Source: Bacillus sp. E(2018) (GTDB taxonomy: Bacteria > Bacillota > Bacilli > Bacillales > Fictibacillaceae). From it: a stretch of 64,000 bases of DNA. Positions 37,875 to 51,835 of this stretch are shown here, piece after piece. The translations under genes and the position numbers were made by a program. The notes under the pieces were generated by a model that was not told the origin of the DNA, ran no database searches, and saw only the letters and a list, made by a program, of their open reading frames with translations. Position 1 is the first letter of the stretch; every line of letters begins with the position of its first letter. Where the stretch lies: NCBI RefSeq assembly GCF_005503015.1, contig NZ_SCOL01000004.1:62001-126000 (forward strand). Direction: 5' to 3'.

Positions 37875-37910
37875 TGGGACAAAAAATGACTAACCGGGAC
37901 ATGAAAAGTC
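37875..37910 (+). promoter_or_regulatory. CggR operator
   Basis: Two direct halves with the exact layout known from B. subtilis: TGGGAC-N6-TGAC-N4-CGGGAC-N6-AGTC. It lies 68 bases before cggR, so CggR represses the whole cggR-gapA-pgk-tpi-pgm-eno unit and is released by fructose-1,6-bisphosphate. Confidence 0.85.
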
Positions 37911-37978
37911 CAACCGGTTTATCATTTAATTTACTTAAAAGCTTAATCGTTCATCTCATTGAATCAGGAGAATGTGCA

Positions 37979-39001
37979 ATGAAAAAACTTATAGAGATAC
38001 AGAAGAAGTTGCTGCCAGATCTTCTAGAAACGATGCGAAAGCGATACAACGTATTAAATGTTGTGAGAATCCATGAACCTATTGGAAGAAGAAGTTTAGC
38101 ATCAACTTTGAACCTGACAGAACGGGTACTGCGCTCAGAAGTTTCGTTTTTAAAAGATCAAGGACTTCTAAACATCCAGACGGCTGGCATGTCACTAACA
38201 TCAGAGGGGCATGATATTTTACTAGAGCTATCTGAGATGATGAAAGAATTGTCTGGTTTGCATGTTTTAGAATCGAAACTTAAGGAAATGTTAAATCTGT
38301 CAGAAGTCATCGTAGTACCGGGTGACAGTGATCAAGATGTTTGGGTGAAAAATGATATGGGTAAAGCAGCAGCAGACCGATTGAAGCGTCAGCTGTCAGC
38401 AAAGAACATCATTGCTGTAACGGGTGGAACAACACTCGCTTCAGTAGCAGAGATGATGACACCTATTCAAAAGGGACAACAGTTATTGTTCGTACCTGCC
38501 CGAGGCGGACTTGGTGAAAAAGTTGAGAACCAAGCGAATACCATATGTTCCACGATGGCTCAAAAAGCGAACGGGGAATACAGGCTGCTTCATCTACCAG
38601 ATCAGTTGAGTAAAGAAACGTATCTTTCTTTGATGGCTGAGCCTGGTGTAAAAGAAGTCATGGAGCTTATACACTCCGCTGGTATAGTGCTTCACGGGAT
38701 TGGCGATGCTAAAACAATGGCAGTACGTCGAAACTCTAACCCATCGGTTCTACTGAAGCTGGAAGAAGAAAAAGCTGTTGCAGAAGCATTCGGCTATTAC
38801 TTTGATCAGCAGGGCGAAGTGGTTCACCGCGTACGCACGATTGGCTTGCAGTTAGATGAGCTGCAGAATAGTGATTTCATCATGGCGGTAGCAGGTGGAT
38901 CTTCTAAATCCGATGCGATCGCAGCATTCATGAAACACGGTCCAAAAAAGGTTTTAATCACGGACGAAGGAGCTGCCCGACAACTATTGGGTAACTCGTA
39001 A
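37979..39001 (+). CDS. cggR: Central glycolytic genes regulator
   Basis: 340 residues, the same length as in B. subtilis, from the ATG at 37979 (CAGGAGAA upstream); a longer frame upstream reads through the operator. N-terminal HTH in GRRSLASTLNLTERVLRSEVSFL; the SorC-type sugar-binding domain follows with VTGGTTLASVAEMMTP and FVPARGGLGEKVENQANTI, and ends VAGGSSKSDAI, VLITDEGAA. Effector fructose-1,6-bisphosphate by family. Confidence 0.97.
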   Translation: MKKLIEIQKKLLPDLLETMRKRYNVLNVVRIHEPIGRRSLASTLNLTERVLRSEVSFLKDQGLLNIQTAGMSLTSEGHDILLELSEMMKELSGLHVLESKLKEMLNLSEVIVVPGDSDQDVWVKNDMGKAAADRLKRQLSAKNIIAVTGGTTLASVAEMMTPIQKGQQLLFVPARGGLGEKVENQANTICSTMAQKANGEYRLLHLPDQLSKETYLSLMAEPGVKEVMELIHSAGIVLHGIGDAKTMAVRRNSNPSVLLKLEEEKAVAEAFGYYFDQQGEVVHRVRTIGLQLDELQNSDFIMAVAGGSSKSDAIAAFMKHGPKKVLITDEGAARQLLGNS

Positions 39002-40090
<1,089 letters not shown>

Positions 40091-40210
40091 TAGATAGAGA
40101 AGAACAATAAGGAGGGGGAGAAGTCGTTTTAAACAGGCTTCTACTCCTCTTTCCCATGTAAAACCTGGGGATTGCTATTCTTTTAATCTTTTTACTAGTC
40201 AGGAGGCTGC

Positions 40211-40222
40211 ATGTACTTATGA
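40211..40222 (+). other. Three-codon mini-frame (Met-Tyr-Leu-stop) overlapping the pgk start
   Basis: ATGTACTTATGA: the ATG at 40211 is 5 bases behind AGGAGG and its stop TGA overlaps the pgk ATG at 40219. It could act as a translational coupling device; no expression evidence. Confidence 0.3.
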
Positions 40223-41403
40223 ACAAAAAAAGTGTTCGTGACATCGATCTAAAAGGCAAAGTCGTATTTTGCCGTGTTGATTTTAACGTACCTATGAAAG
40301 ATGGAAACATCACGGATGAAACGCGTATCAACGCTGCTCTTCCTACCATCAAATACTTAACAGAGCAAGGCGCTAAAGTTCTTTTAGCAAGTCACTTAGG
40401 ACGTCCAAAAGGACAAGTTGTTGAAGAACTTCGTCTAACTCCAGTAGCAGAACGTTTAAGTGAGCTTCTTGGAAAAGAAGTTGTAAAAACGGATGAAGCT
40501 TATGGAGAAGAAGTTGAAAAAGCAGTCGCTAACCTAGAAGAAGGCGGCGTGATCTTACTTGAGAACGTTCGTTTTTACCCAGGTGAAGAGAAGAACGATC
40601 CTGAATTAGCACAAAAATTTGCTGCACACGCTGATGTGTATGTAAACGATGCTTTTGGAGCAGCTCACAGAGCACATGCTTCAACAGAAGGAATCGCGAA
40701 ACATCTTCCTGCCGTTTCTGGTTTGCTGATGGAAAAAGAACTTGAAGTATTAGGAAAAGCTCTATCGAATCCTGATCGTCCTTTCACTGCTATTATCGGT
40801 GGTGCAAAAGTTAAGGATAAGATTGACGTAATCGACAATCTATTAGACAAAGTAGACAACCTGATCATCGGCGGTGGTTTAGGGTATACATTCATTAAGG
40901 CACTTGGCCATGATGTAGGGAAATCTCTTTTAGAAGAAGATAAGATTGAAACTGCTCGCGGTTTCATGGAAAAAGCGAAAGAAAAAGGCGTGAACTTCCT
41001 GATTGCTGAGGATGTTTTAGTAGCCGACGACTTTTCGAACGATGCTAACACGAAAGTAGTAGCGATCGATTCTATCCCATCTGATTGGGAAGGGCTTGAT
41101 ATCGGAACAAAAACGATCGAAAAGTACGTAAAGGTTATTAAAGAATCGAAGCTTGTAATATGGAACGGACCGATGGGTGTATTTGAGATCGACGCATTCG
41201 CAAACGGTACTCGTTCAGTAGCAAATGCACTGGCAGAAGCAACTGACACATACAGCGTTATCGGTGGTGGAGATTCTGCTGCAGCGGTTGAGAAGTTTGG
41301 TCTTGCTGATAAAATGAGCCACATCTCAACAGGCGGCGGTGCTTCCCTTGAGTTCATGGAAGGCAAAGAGCTTCCAGGCGTAGTAGCTTTAAACGACAAG
41401 TAA
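40219..41403 (+). CDS. pgk: Phosphoglycerate kinase
   Basis: 394 residues. Substrate arginine region [15 protein letters not shown] near the start, ASHLGRPKG, nucleotide site [18 protein letters not shown] (about 191-208), WNGPMGVFE and the closing [11 protein letters not shown]. Produces ATP and 3-phosphoglycerate. The AGGAGG is 13 bases from the ATG, longer than usual, and a 3-codon frame fills the gap. A repeat element follows before tpi. Confidence 0.98.
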   Translation: MNKKSVRDIDLKGKVVFCRVDFNVPMKDGNITDETRINAALPTIKYLTEQGAKVLLASHLGRPKGQVVEELRLTPVAERLSELLGKEVVKTDEAYGEEVEKAVANLEEGGVILLENVRFYPGEEKNDPELAQKFAAHADVYVNDAFGAAHRAHASTEGIAKHLPAVSGLLMEKELEVLGKALSNPDRPFTAIIGGAKVKDKIDVIDNLLDKVDNLIIGGGLGYTFIKALGHDVGKSLLEEDKIETARGFMEKAKEKGVNFLIAEDVLVADDFSNDANTKVVAIDSIPSDWEGLDIGTKTIEKYVKVIKESKLVIWNGPMGVFEIDAFANGTRSVANALAEATDTYSVIGGGDSAAAVEKFGLADKMSHISTGGGASLEFMEGKELPGVVALNDK

Positions 41404-41417
41404 GCTTTTGTGAGCGG

Positions 41418-41552
41418 TTGATTTCCGCTCCAGGTGCTTCGCTTTCCGCGGGGCAGGCGGTGAGCCACTTGCCGCTTTGCGCCACTAAGTGTCTCACCTG
41501 ACCGCTTGTCCTAGCCGAGAGTCTCGCACCTTGCGCTTCAATCAACTTGTCA
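41418..41552 (+). repeat. GC-rich dispersed repeat, copy G, between pgk and tpi
   Basis: Orientation as copy A: GTTGATTTCCGCTCCAGGTG, CGCTTTCCGCGGGGCAGGCG, GTGAGCC, a variable centre ending TAAGTGTCTCACCTG, then AGTCTCGCACCTTGCG and CAATCAACTTGTCAA. It starts 15 bases after the pgk stop, in the middle of the glycolytic operon. Confidence 0.8.
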
Positions 41553-41602
41553 ATGATGTTTGAGAATGAACTTTAGCTCTACCCTAAAAGAAACACTCTT
41601 AA

Positions 41603-45289
<3,687 letters not shown>

Positions 45290-45291
45290 TT

Positions 45292-45304
45292 GGGGTCTGA
45301 CCCC
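45292..45304 (+). repeat. GGGGTCTGACCCC element 4 (behind eno)
   Basis: Perfect copy two bases after the eno stop, followed by AAACAAAGACAAA and TTTTGTCTTT, the shared tail. Confidence 0.75.
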
Positions 45305-45339
45305 AAACAAAGACAAATTCGCCATTTTGTCTTTGTGAA

Positions 45340-45392
45340 AAAGACAAGCCCCCGGATCAAGCACTAAAAGTGCTGATCCGGGGGCTGTCTTC
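45340..45392 (+). terminator. Terminator of the glycolytic operon
   Basis: Very long stem of about 25 pairs (AAGACA, then CCCCCGGATCA and AGCACT with their complements) around an AAA loop; only a weak CATTTTT follows. Confidence 0.75.
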
Positions 45393-45421
45393 ATTTTTAA
45401 AGTGTAAGCCAACTCTGCTGC

Positions 45422-45508
45422 TTATCGAGAGCGATTGTTAGAATGAAGGATAGTAACAATGAGCATTGAGAAACTGATCATGAGCGACATCGTTTCAAAA
45501 ACAGTCAT
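45422..45508 (-). CDS. Holin-like toxin peptide (type I toxin candidate)
   Basis: 28 residues: MTVFETMSLMISFSMLIV plus TILHSNNRSR. A TVFE start, one hydrophobic helix and a polar basic tail are the pattern of the Hol_Tox family of small membrane toxins (TxpA/BsrG-like). The ATG at 45508 has GGAGGG 7 bases upstream on the minus strand; a longer frame to 45610 has no ribosome site. Such toxins are normally silenced by an antisense RNA that would be encoded opposite the 3' side; I cannot identify one with certainty. Confidence 0.65.
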   Translation of the reverse strand: MTVFETMSLMISFSMLIVTILHSNNRSR

Positions 45509-45653
45509 CTTTGATCCCTCCAATCGTGTTACCCTTAAGATTCGTAAAAGCAGGGTTGTCCTATACCTAAAAAGAGAAAGATAGGTAATAAGGCTTGTCT
45601 TTTCTTGCATAAAGGATTTCAGAATTTATTACATATAGTGTTTTTATAGGATT

Positions 45654-45740
45654 GTGAGCGATTATAAAGATTTATGATCGATTCCAAGACTTCATGACCG
45701 ATTCTAGAACCTCACAAACCTTCTCAGAATCTCTATATCA
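45654..45740. repeat. Short 20-bp-period array (unit TGAGCGATT...)
   Basis: TGAGCGATT at 45655, TGATCGATT at 45675, TGACCGATT at 45695, exact 20-bp steps, then decay. It is the same unit family as the array at 23507. The 45509-45899 spacer otherwise has a direct-repeat-poor AT-rich sequence and the start region of the FHA gene. Confidence 0.7.
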
Positions 45741-45899
45741 CTGCCATCCTTCACGAGCTTATCAAGTTTCTTAAATCACCAATTACTTACCACAGCTCTT
45801 ACCGAATTTCTCTCAAAACCTCATAATCCTTCTATTTTTAACGAAAATCATTTAAAATGCTTATAACAAGTACTTGTTTGATGTACGGGGGAATTTTTG

Positions 45900-46601
45900 A
45901 TGAATGATAGTTTATACATACGCATAGAAGCTGGGGATCCTTATGACACGGGGAGTCTCATGCCATTGAAACCTGAAGGAGAAGCACTAGTCTTCGGTCG
46001 TTCTTCTCAAACAAACGAAACAGATGTGTCATTTATAAGCCCTTATGTATCTCGAAAGCATGCTGAGATTTACATGCAAGATGGGGTATCTTTTATTCGA
46101 GATCTAGATTCAAAGCACGGAACGGCGCTAAATAATCAGCTGCTCGAGCCACATTTGCCGAAACAGTTACAATCGGGAGATGTAATCAGCCTGGCGAAGG
46201 GTGTTATCCTTTTAACCTATCTGAACACTCAAGAAGATCAATCAGATCTTACGATGGAGTTCACCTCACCTATTCAACCTGCAGAGTCACAGATCACGAG
46301 CGGGTTGCATATCATTCCGGAACGCCGCCAGATCTCGATTGATGGTGAGCCATTATTTCTGTCAGGAAAACACACAGATCTACTTGTCTTTTTGTATCGC
46401 AAAAAGAATCAGGCAGTCAGCAGTGACGAAATAAAGATTCAAATATGGCCGGAGCGAATGGTTGCCGGTTCGAACGACATACCTGACGTTGGAAACGATG
46501 AGATCAATGCTCTTGTATACCGACTTAGAAAGAAGCTTGGTCCGTACGGAGATGCAATCGTTACTGTTCCGCGTTATGGATACATGTTGCAGATTAATTA
46601 A
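45900..46601 (+). CDS. FHA domain fused to OmpR-type winged helix
   Basis: 233 residues. The FHA domain (about 1-110) has the phosphothreonine-binding signature ALVFGRSS near 30, SPYVSRKHAEIYMQ near 47-60 and DLDSKHGTALNNQLL near 69-83. From about 155 the C-terminal part is a transcriptional regulatory (trans_reg_C) winged helix: GKHTDLLVFLYRKKNQAVSS, IWPE, NALVYRLRKKLGP, VPRYGYML. It would bind phosphorylated partners and DNA, without a receiver domain. GGGGGA lies 7 bases before the ATG at 45900. Target unknown; single gene with terminator. Confidence 0.85.
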   Translation: MNDSLYIRIEAGDPYDTGSLMPLKPEGEALVFGRSSQTNETDVSFISPYVSRKHAEIYMQDGVSFIRDLDSKHGTALNNQLLEPHLPKQLQSGDVISLAKGVILLTYLNTQEDQSDLTMEFTSPIQPAESQITSGLHIIPERRQISIDGEPLFLSGKHTDLLVFLYRKKNQAVSSDEIKIQIWPERMVAGSNDIPDVGNDEINALVYRLRKKLGPYGDAIVTVPRYGYMLQIN

Positions 46602-46616
46602 ATAGAAACACCACCA

Positions 46617-46657
46617 AGAGTCTGTTAGAACCCAATCGTTCTAATAGGCTTTTTTTA
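46617..46657 (+). terminator. Terminator of the FHA gene
   Basis: AGTCTGTTAGAAC pairs with GTTCTAATAGGCT, followed by seven T. Confidence 0.8.
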
Positions 46658-46821
46658 TTATAAAAAAAACTATCTAATTATCAGAAACTTATCATTTTCG
46701 TATGAGGAAAGAGTCATGATAAATCCATTTTAGACTAGACAAAAAGAGAGTAAATTAAATAAAAGGAAAAAACTCCTTTTTAACTTAGTTGTTTCTTTGA
46801 AATAGGTGTGGTGAAGAAAAA

Positions 46822-47076
46822 ATGAGGGTAGAGGAAACTAGACGGGATCGTAGAGGAAGATCTTATCGATTTCGATTAATCCGTGCATTTATCATTCTAT
46901 TATTTACGATTTTGTATATACGAACCTATGACCTGCAGATAACGAATGGGGAAAGAGCTCGTTTGAAATCTGAGAGCTATGAAGATGTTGTAATCAAAAA
47001 ATCCATTTTCAATGATAACTACTACTCGTCCAAAAAAGACACACCACTAGAAACAGACATAAAACTCAACAAGTAA
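46822..47076 (+). CDS. Small single-pass membrane protein, unknown
   Basis: 84 residues: a strongly basic start (VEETRRDRRGRSYRFRLIR), one helix (about 21-36, AFIILLFTILYIR), and a polar outer part ending in lysine-rich sequence. Inferred orientation is N-in. The DLQITNGERARL stretch after the helix resembles the start of septal transpeptidase or FtsL-like proteins but is too short for a claim. No family recognised. Confidence 0.5.
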   Translation: MRVEETRRDRRGRSYRFRLIRAFIILLFTILYIRTYDLQITNGERARLKSESYEDVVIKKSIFNDNYYSSKKDTPLETDIKLNK

Positions 47077-47090
47077 CAGTAAAATGAAAA

Positions 47091-47105
47091 TGGGGGATGT
47101 CCCCA
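47091..47105 (+). repeat. TGGGGGATGTCCCCA palindrome behind the 46822 gene
   Basis: Same arms as the GGGGTCTGACCCC elements with a different centre, 14 bases after a stop codon and 23 before the next gene. Possibly a related variant. Confidence 0.4.
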
Positions 47106-47127
47106 TTATTACGAAGAGGGGATGTTT

Positions 47128-47460
47128 ATGATGCAACCACTTAAACAAGAATCTTCGGATGGTGCAGAAAACAAACTAGAAAAATTGAATCCGATCAGCT
47201 TTATTGGAAAAGTAAAAGAAACCAATGGCCAAGTATTTACCATCTCTCATAAAAAAACGTTGATGAAAGTAAAACTGGACGCTAAGACAGAGCTGCTCGA
47301 TGGAGACAAGACGCTTGATATCGCGCCAGACGAAGCCGTCCAGCCAGGAGCTACCGTTCAAGTAGTTGGAATGTTAAACAAAAGACTGAATGTAATAAAA
47401 GCGGTTCGTCTCTATATTTTTCATAAAGAATTTGATATTAACTATTCAGGAACAAATTAA
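47128..47460 (+). CDS. Small protein with predicted OB-like domain, unknown
   Basis: 110 residues from an ATG at 47128 with GAGGGG 6 bases upstream; earlier and later in-frame ATGs are possible. The section ISFIGKVKETNGQVFTISHK, ATVQVVGMLNKRLNVIKAV has the strand-turn pattern of small OB-fold (DUF5666-like) domains. No signal peptide. Not recognised further. Located just ahead of secG but with about 90 bases between. Confidence 0.5.
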   Translation: MMQPLKQESSDGAENKLEKLNPISFIGKVKETNGQVFTISHKKTLMKVKLDAKTELLDGDKTLDIAPDEAVQPGATVQVVGMLNKRLNVIKAVRLYIFHKEFDINYSGTN

Positions 47461-47549
47461 TGAAGGTTCTGAAAAAAACTTTGCCTCGTCCCTTCAAGTT
47501 ATGGTACATTTAGGGTAATGTAACGTGGAACGGTGGAGGTGTAACATAC

Positions 47550-47789
47550 ATGCTAACAGCAGCAAAAATCCTTCTTATTTTAGTATCAGTCGCATTAATC
47601 GTTGTCGTTGTTCTTCAATCAGGTCGTTCGGCAGGATTATCAGGTGCGATTACAGGTGGAGCTGAACAACTTTTTGGTAAACAAAAAGCACGTGGAATCG
47701 ACGCATTGCTAAGTAAGTTAACGATCATTCTTGCAGTGTTGTTCTTCATTCTAACGATTTCAGTAGCATACTTTATTCCGATGAACTAA
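47550..47789 (+). CDS. secG: Preprotein translocase subunit SecG
   Basis: 79 residues, two helices (about 5-24 and 54-75) joined by the conserved loop [28 protein letters not shown]. SecG supports SecYE in protein export. GGAGGTG precedes the ATG. Terminator follows at once. Confidence 0.96.
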   Translation: MLTAAKILLILVSVALIVVVVLQSGRSAGLSGAITGGAEQLFGKQKARGIDALLSKLTIILAVLFFILTISVAYFIPMN

Positions 47790-47800
47790 AGAACAGTCAA

Positions 47801-47837
47801 AAACAACAAGCGGTGAATGCCGCTTGTTGTTTTTTTA
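47801..47837 (+). terminator. Terminator of secG
   Basis: AAACAACAAGCGG pairs with CCGCTTGTTGTTT, followed by further T. Confidence 0.9.
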
Positions 47838-47932
47838 GTCTATAGAAACGCCGCATAACCTTTATGTGAGTGGTTGTGATATGATTTGATACGAGGATAA
47901 AAGGGTAACCTAAAGACAAAAAAGGTGGTAGC

Positions 47933-48622
47933 ATGATAGGGTGTCTTTGCTTGCATGGGTTCACGGGTGGACCTTATGAGATCGAGCCAATTACTGAATA
48001 TCTTGAAAAGCATACAGACTGGTTATTATCTGTGCCCACTTATCCTGGACACGGAACCGAACTCTCATTAAGAGGTAGAACACATACAGAATGGCTTCAA
48101 GAAGCGGAAAGTGCCTATTTGGAGCTTCGAGAAAAGGTTGAACAGATCTATATTGTCGGCTTTTCGATGGGCGGTATGATTGCAGGTTATCTCGCTTCAA
48201 AGTATGGGTGTGACAAATTGATACTGTTGAACGCAAGTGCCTACTATCTTAACCCCGCACAGATGATTAAAGATATTGCCAATATGATGGTCTCTGGTCT
48301 GAACGGTCAGCTGAGAGATCATGAATTATATAAAAGGTATCGAAAAAAGTTCCTTGATACACCTTTCAGTGCAACGAGAGAGTTTCAGAAGCTTGTAAGA
48401 ATGATCAAACCTGAATTCTCACAAGTCTCAGCACCGACTCTGATCGTTCAAGGGGAGTGTGATGGCCTTGTTCCGAGAAGAAGTGCTGAATATCTATATA
48501 AGGCGATAGCAGCCTCTAACAAACGTCTTTGTTATTTTAAAGAATCAAAGCACATGATCTGTCATGATGTAGAGAAAGAAGAATTAATTCAAGAAGTATA
48601 TCAATTTCTAACGAATGAATAG
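47933..48622 (+). CDS. Alpha/beta-hydrolase (esterase/lipase type)
   Basis: 229 residues. Oxyanion motif CLHGFTGGPYEI near the start, nucleophile serine in VGFSMGGMIAGYLA (about 78-90), acid in VQGECDGLVP, histidine in FKESKHMICHDVE. Paralogue of the next gene, which lies 12 bases downstream, so the pair is co-transcribed. Confidence 0.88.
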   Translation: MIGCLCLHGFTGGPYEIEPITEYLEKHTDWLLSVPTYPGHGTELSLRGRTHTEWLQEAESAYLELREKVEQIYIVGFSMGGMIAGYLASKYGCDKLILLNASAYYLNPAQMIKDIANMMVSGLNGQLRDHELYKRYRKKFLDTPFSATREFQKLVRMIKPEFSQVSAPTLIVQGECDGLVPRRSAEYLYKAIAASNKRLCYFKESKHMICHDVEKEELIQEVYQFLTNE

Positions 48623-48634
48623 GAGAGGTACAAC

Positions 48635-49381
48635 ATGAAAATCGCAGCACCAAAACCGTTTTTCTTTGAAGGTGGAAAGCGGGCAGTCTTAATGTTACAT
48701 GGGTTCACAGGCAGTTCAGCCGATGTACGAATGATGGGGAGATTTCTGCAGAAGAAGGGCTATACGTGTCACGCCCCTCAGTATAAAGGACATGCTGTTC
48801 CTCCTGAAGAATTAGTACACACAGGACCCGAAGACTGGTGGGAAGATGTGATTGGTGGCTACAATCATCTAAAAGAAAAAGGCTACGACGAGATTGCTGT
48901 TTGCGGCCTTTCGTTAGGTGGAGTGTTCTCTTTAAAACTTGCTACCGAACATCCTGTAAAAGCCGTTATTCCGATGTGCGCACCCATGTCTATCAAGAGT
49001 GAAGAAGTGATGTATAAAGGGGTTTGTGCGTACGCTGAAGAATATAAAAAGCGTGAACAGAAAACAGCAGAACAGATTCAAGAAGAGATGGAAGAATTCA
49101 AAAAAACACCGATGAATACGTTAAAAGCTCTTCAAGACCTTATTCAAAGTGTAAGAAATTCGGTAGATCTCGTATACGCACCTACCTTTGTTGTGCAGGC
49201 TAGAAATGATGAAATGATAAACACGGATTCTGCAAATATTATCTATGATGAAGTAGAAAGTGAAACGAAAGATTTAAAGTGGTATGAAAACTCATCACAC
49301 GTTATTACATTAGACAAGGAAAAAGAACAGCTGCATGAAGATGTTTATGCTTTCTTAGAAGACCTTGATTGGTCAGAATAG
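48635..49381 (+). CDS. Carboxylesterase (Est30/YvaK type)
   Basis: 248 residues. [20 protein letters not shown], the nucleophile in [15 protein letters not shown] (Ser near 94), acid in [11 protein letters not shown] (Asp near 193), histidine in SSHVITLD (His near 223). Same order as in B. subtilis and Geobacillus: secG-est-rnr-smpB. Hydrolyses short-chain esters in the cytoplasm. Confidence 0.93.
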   Translation: MKIAAPKPFFFEGGKRAVLMLHGFTGSSADVRMMGRFLQKKGYTCHAPQYKGHAVPPEELVHTGPEDWWEDVIGGYNHLKEKGYDEIAVCGLSLGGVFSLKLATEHPVKAVIPMCAPMSIKSEEVMYKGVCAYAEEYKKREQKTAEQIQEEMEEFKKTPMNTLKALQDLIQSVRNSVDLVYAPTFVVQARNDEMINTDSANIIYDEVESETKDLKWYENSSHVITLDKEKEQLHEDVYAFLEDLDWSE

Positions 49382-49412
49382 AACCTTTTTTCCTTAAAAA
49401 GGAGGTCAGTTT

Positions 49413-51731
49413 TTGGATAAACTGCAAATACTCCAGCTTATGAAAGAATCGGAAAAACCGATGACAGTTACAGAGATTGAAGAAGCTCTTCAACTTCCTG
49501 ACGCTGAAGCTTTCAAGAAACTGGTTTTAACACTTAACGAATTAGAAGATGAAGGTTCAGTCGTTCGAACACGCACGAACCGTTATGGATTACCTGAAAA
49601 GATGAGCCTGATCAAAGGCCGCGTTCAAGGTCATGCAAAAGGTTTTGCGTTTCTTATCCCTGAGGACTCTGAACAAAAAGATGTGTATATCTCACAATCA
49701 GATATGAATGGTGCGATGAGTGGAGACACAGTCCTCGTACGTTTAAACCAAACATCTTCAGGATCACGTCCTGAAGGTACGATCATTCGTATTTTAGAGC
49801 GAGGGGTTACAGAGGTTGTCGGAACGTTCCAAGAGAGCCGTAAATTCGGTTTTGTTGTAGCTGATGATAAACGGATCCCGAATGATATCTTTATCCCTGC
49901 AGACGGCGTTAACGGAGCTGTAGAAGGACATAAGGTTCTTGTGAAGATCACAAAATATCCTGAAGGCAAAAACAGTGCCGAAGGAGAGATCATTCACATC
50001 ATCGGTCATAAGAACGATCCAGGGGTAGATATCATCTCTGTTATCTTCAAGCATGGACTGCCAAGAGAGTTTCCTGTTGAAGCGCTCGAGCAAGCTCATA
50101 ACACACCAGATGAGATCGATCCGAAAGATATTGAAGGACGTCGCGATCTTCGTAAGGAAACCATCGTAACCATTGATGGAGCAGACGCGAAAGACTTGGA
50201 TGATGCGGTTCATGTGATCAAGCTTCCTAACGGTCATTACAAGCTTGGCGTACATATCGCAGATGTTACGCACTATGTAACCGAAGATTCTCCGATCGAT
50301 AAAGAAGCGCAAGAGCGCGGTACGAGTGTGTACTTAGTCGATCGTGTTATCCCGATGATCCCACATCGTCTATCGAACGGTATCTGTTCATTGAACCCGA
50401 AAGTAGATCGCTTAACGATCTCATGTGAGATGGAGATCAACCACGATGGTGAAGTCATTAAACATGAAATCTTCCCTAGTGTGATCAAAACAACAGAACG
50501 AATGACGTATACAGATGTTCGTAAAATATTGCAGGATGAAGACGAAGCAGTTAACAAGAAATACGAGTCACTCATTCCTTTCTTTAAGCTGATGGGAGAG
50601 CTTGCTGAAGTTCTTCGTAAAAAACGTTTTGCACGCGGTGCGATTGACTTCGACTTCTCTGAAGCAAAAGTACTAGTAGACGAAAACAGCGATCCACAAG
50701 ATGTTGTTCTTCGCGAGAGATCAGTCGCAGAAAAACTGATCGAAGAATTCATGCTTTGTGCGAATGAAACTGTAGCTCAGCATTTTCACGAGCTCGAGCT
50801 TCCGTTCATGTACCGTATCCATGAAGATCCTGATGAAGGCAAATTAGAGCGTTTCTTAGAGTTCATCGGTATGTTTGGTTATGCGTTAAAAGGGACTGCA
50901 AGCGACATTCACCCGAGAAGCCTTCAACAGTTACTAGAAACCGTAAAAGGTGAACCGGAAGAAATGGTGATCTCAAAGATCATGCTTCGTTCCATGAAGC
51001 AAGCGAAATATGATCATATGTCACTGGGTCACTACGGATTGGCGACAGAGTTCTATACACATTTCACGTCACCGATTCGTCGTTACCCAGACTTGATCGT
51101 ACACCGACTCATCCGTACGTACCTGTTTAAAAAAGACACTGGACCAAAAACAGTCAGTCATTGGAAAGCGGAACTTCCAGGTATCGCTAAACATTCATCA
51201 GCGATGGAACGCCGAGCTGTTGATGCTGAACGCGAGACAGATGAGCTGAAAAAATCACAGTTCATGCTCGATAAAATTGGAGAAGAGTTTGATGGAGTGA
51301 TCAGTTCTGTAACGAACTTTGGATTGTTCGTTGAACTTCCAAACACGATTGAAGGACTCGTACATGTTAGCTACTTAACGGACGACTATTACCGATTTGA
51401 TGAGAAGTTTATGGCGATGATCGGTGAGCGAACAGGTAACGTATTCCGAATCGGAGATGAGATTTCTATCCGAGTTGCAAACGTGAACGTAGATGAACGC
51501 GCGATTGATTTCGAAATCGTCGGTATGAAAGGCACACCTCGTAAACGTTTTAAAGATCGCCAAAAAGTCATCGATATTGGAGATACACCAAAACGTGGAC
51601 GAGGAAGAAGAAGCAAGAACCGCTCAAGTGAATCAGAGCGTTCAAGCGGTCCTCAAGATTCAAAGAAAGGGAAGAAAAAACCTTTCTACAAGCCAGTTGC
51701 AAAGAAAAAAGGCAAGAAAAAGAAGAAATAA
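49413..51731 (+). CDS. rnr: Ribonuclease R
   Basis: 772 residues, TTG start with AAAGGAGGTC upstream. Domains: N-terminal HTH (about 8-60), cold-shock domains (about 65-220), the RNB catalytic domain ([17 protein letters not shown] near 253-269, [20 protein letters not shown]), an S1 domain ([20 protein letters not shown] near 630), and a lysine-rich tail (about 715-772). 3'-5' exonuclease that degrades structured and stalled RNA and acts with tmRNA-SmpB. Confidence 0.97.
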   Translation: MDKLQILQLMKESEKPMTVTEIEEALQLPDAEAFKKLVLTLNELEDEGSVVRTRTNRYGLPEKMSLIKGRVQGHAKGFAFLIPEDSEQKDVYISQSDMNGAMSGDTVLVRLNQTSSGSRPEGTIIRILERGVTEVVGTFQESRKFGFVVADDKRIPNDIFIPADGVNGAVEGHKVLVKITKYPEGKNSAEGEIIHIIGHKNDPGVDIISVIFKHGLPREFPVEALEQAHNTPDEIDPKDIEGRRDLRKETIVTIDGADAKDLDDAVHVIKLPNGHYKLGVHIADVTHYVTEDSPIDKEAQERGTSVYLVDRVIPMIPHRLSNGICSLNPKVDRLTISCEMEINHDGEVIKHEIFPSVIKTTERMTYTDVRKILQDEDEAVNKKYESLIPFFKLMGELAEVLRKKRFARGAIDFDFSEAKVLVDENSDPQDVVLRERSVAEKLIEEFMLCANETVAQHFHELELPFMYRIHEDPDEGKLERFLEFIGMFGYALKGTASDIHPRSLQQLLETVKGEPEEMVISKIMLRSMKQAKYDHMSLGHYGLATEFYTHFTSPIRRYPDLIVHRLIRTYLFKKDTGPKTVSHWKAELPGIAKHSSAMERRAVDAERETDELKKSQFMLDKIGEEFDGVISSVTNFGLFVELPNTIEGLVHVSYLTDDYYRFDEKFMAMIGERTGNVFRIGDEISIRVANVNVDERAIDFEIVGMKGTPRKRFKDRQKVIDIGDTPKRGRGRRSKNRSSESERSSGPQDSKKGKKKPFYKPVAKKKGKKKKK

Positions 51732-51743
51732 TAAGGCATGTTG

Positions 51744-51799
51744 GTCAAGGTTCATCTACAATGGTGAACCTTGACGTTATTTGACCATATTGCTATAAT
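51744..51799 (+). promoter_or_regulatory. smpB promoter with overlapping inverted repeat
   Basis: TTGACG (51771-51776), 17 bases, TATAAT (51794-51799) is a strong sigma-A promoter. GTCAAGGTTCA pairs with TGAACCTTGAC (51744-51775), an 11-bp hairpin that includes the start of the -35; it may be the rnr terminator (no U-run) or an operator. Confidence 0.65.
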
Positions 51800-51835
51800 T
51801 AAACTTCACTTGCTGTGGGGAGGATTGAGTTTTAC

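Noticed and set aside
37874..38001. 375-residue form of CggR
   Set aside because: The extension overlaps the CggR operator; the ATG at 37979 gives the family length of 340.
40665..41468. 267-codon open frame antisense to pgk
   Set aside because: It mirrors the strongly biased codons of pgk, has no ribosome site and its product is serine/proline-rich without a recognisable domain.
49794..50752. Long antisense frames across rnr
   Set aside because: Shadow frames of a conserved 772-residue gene; no start signals or domain content.
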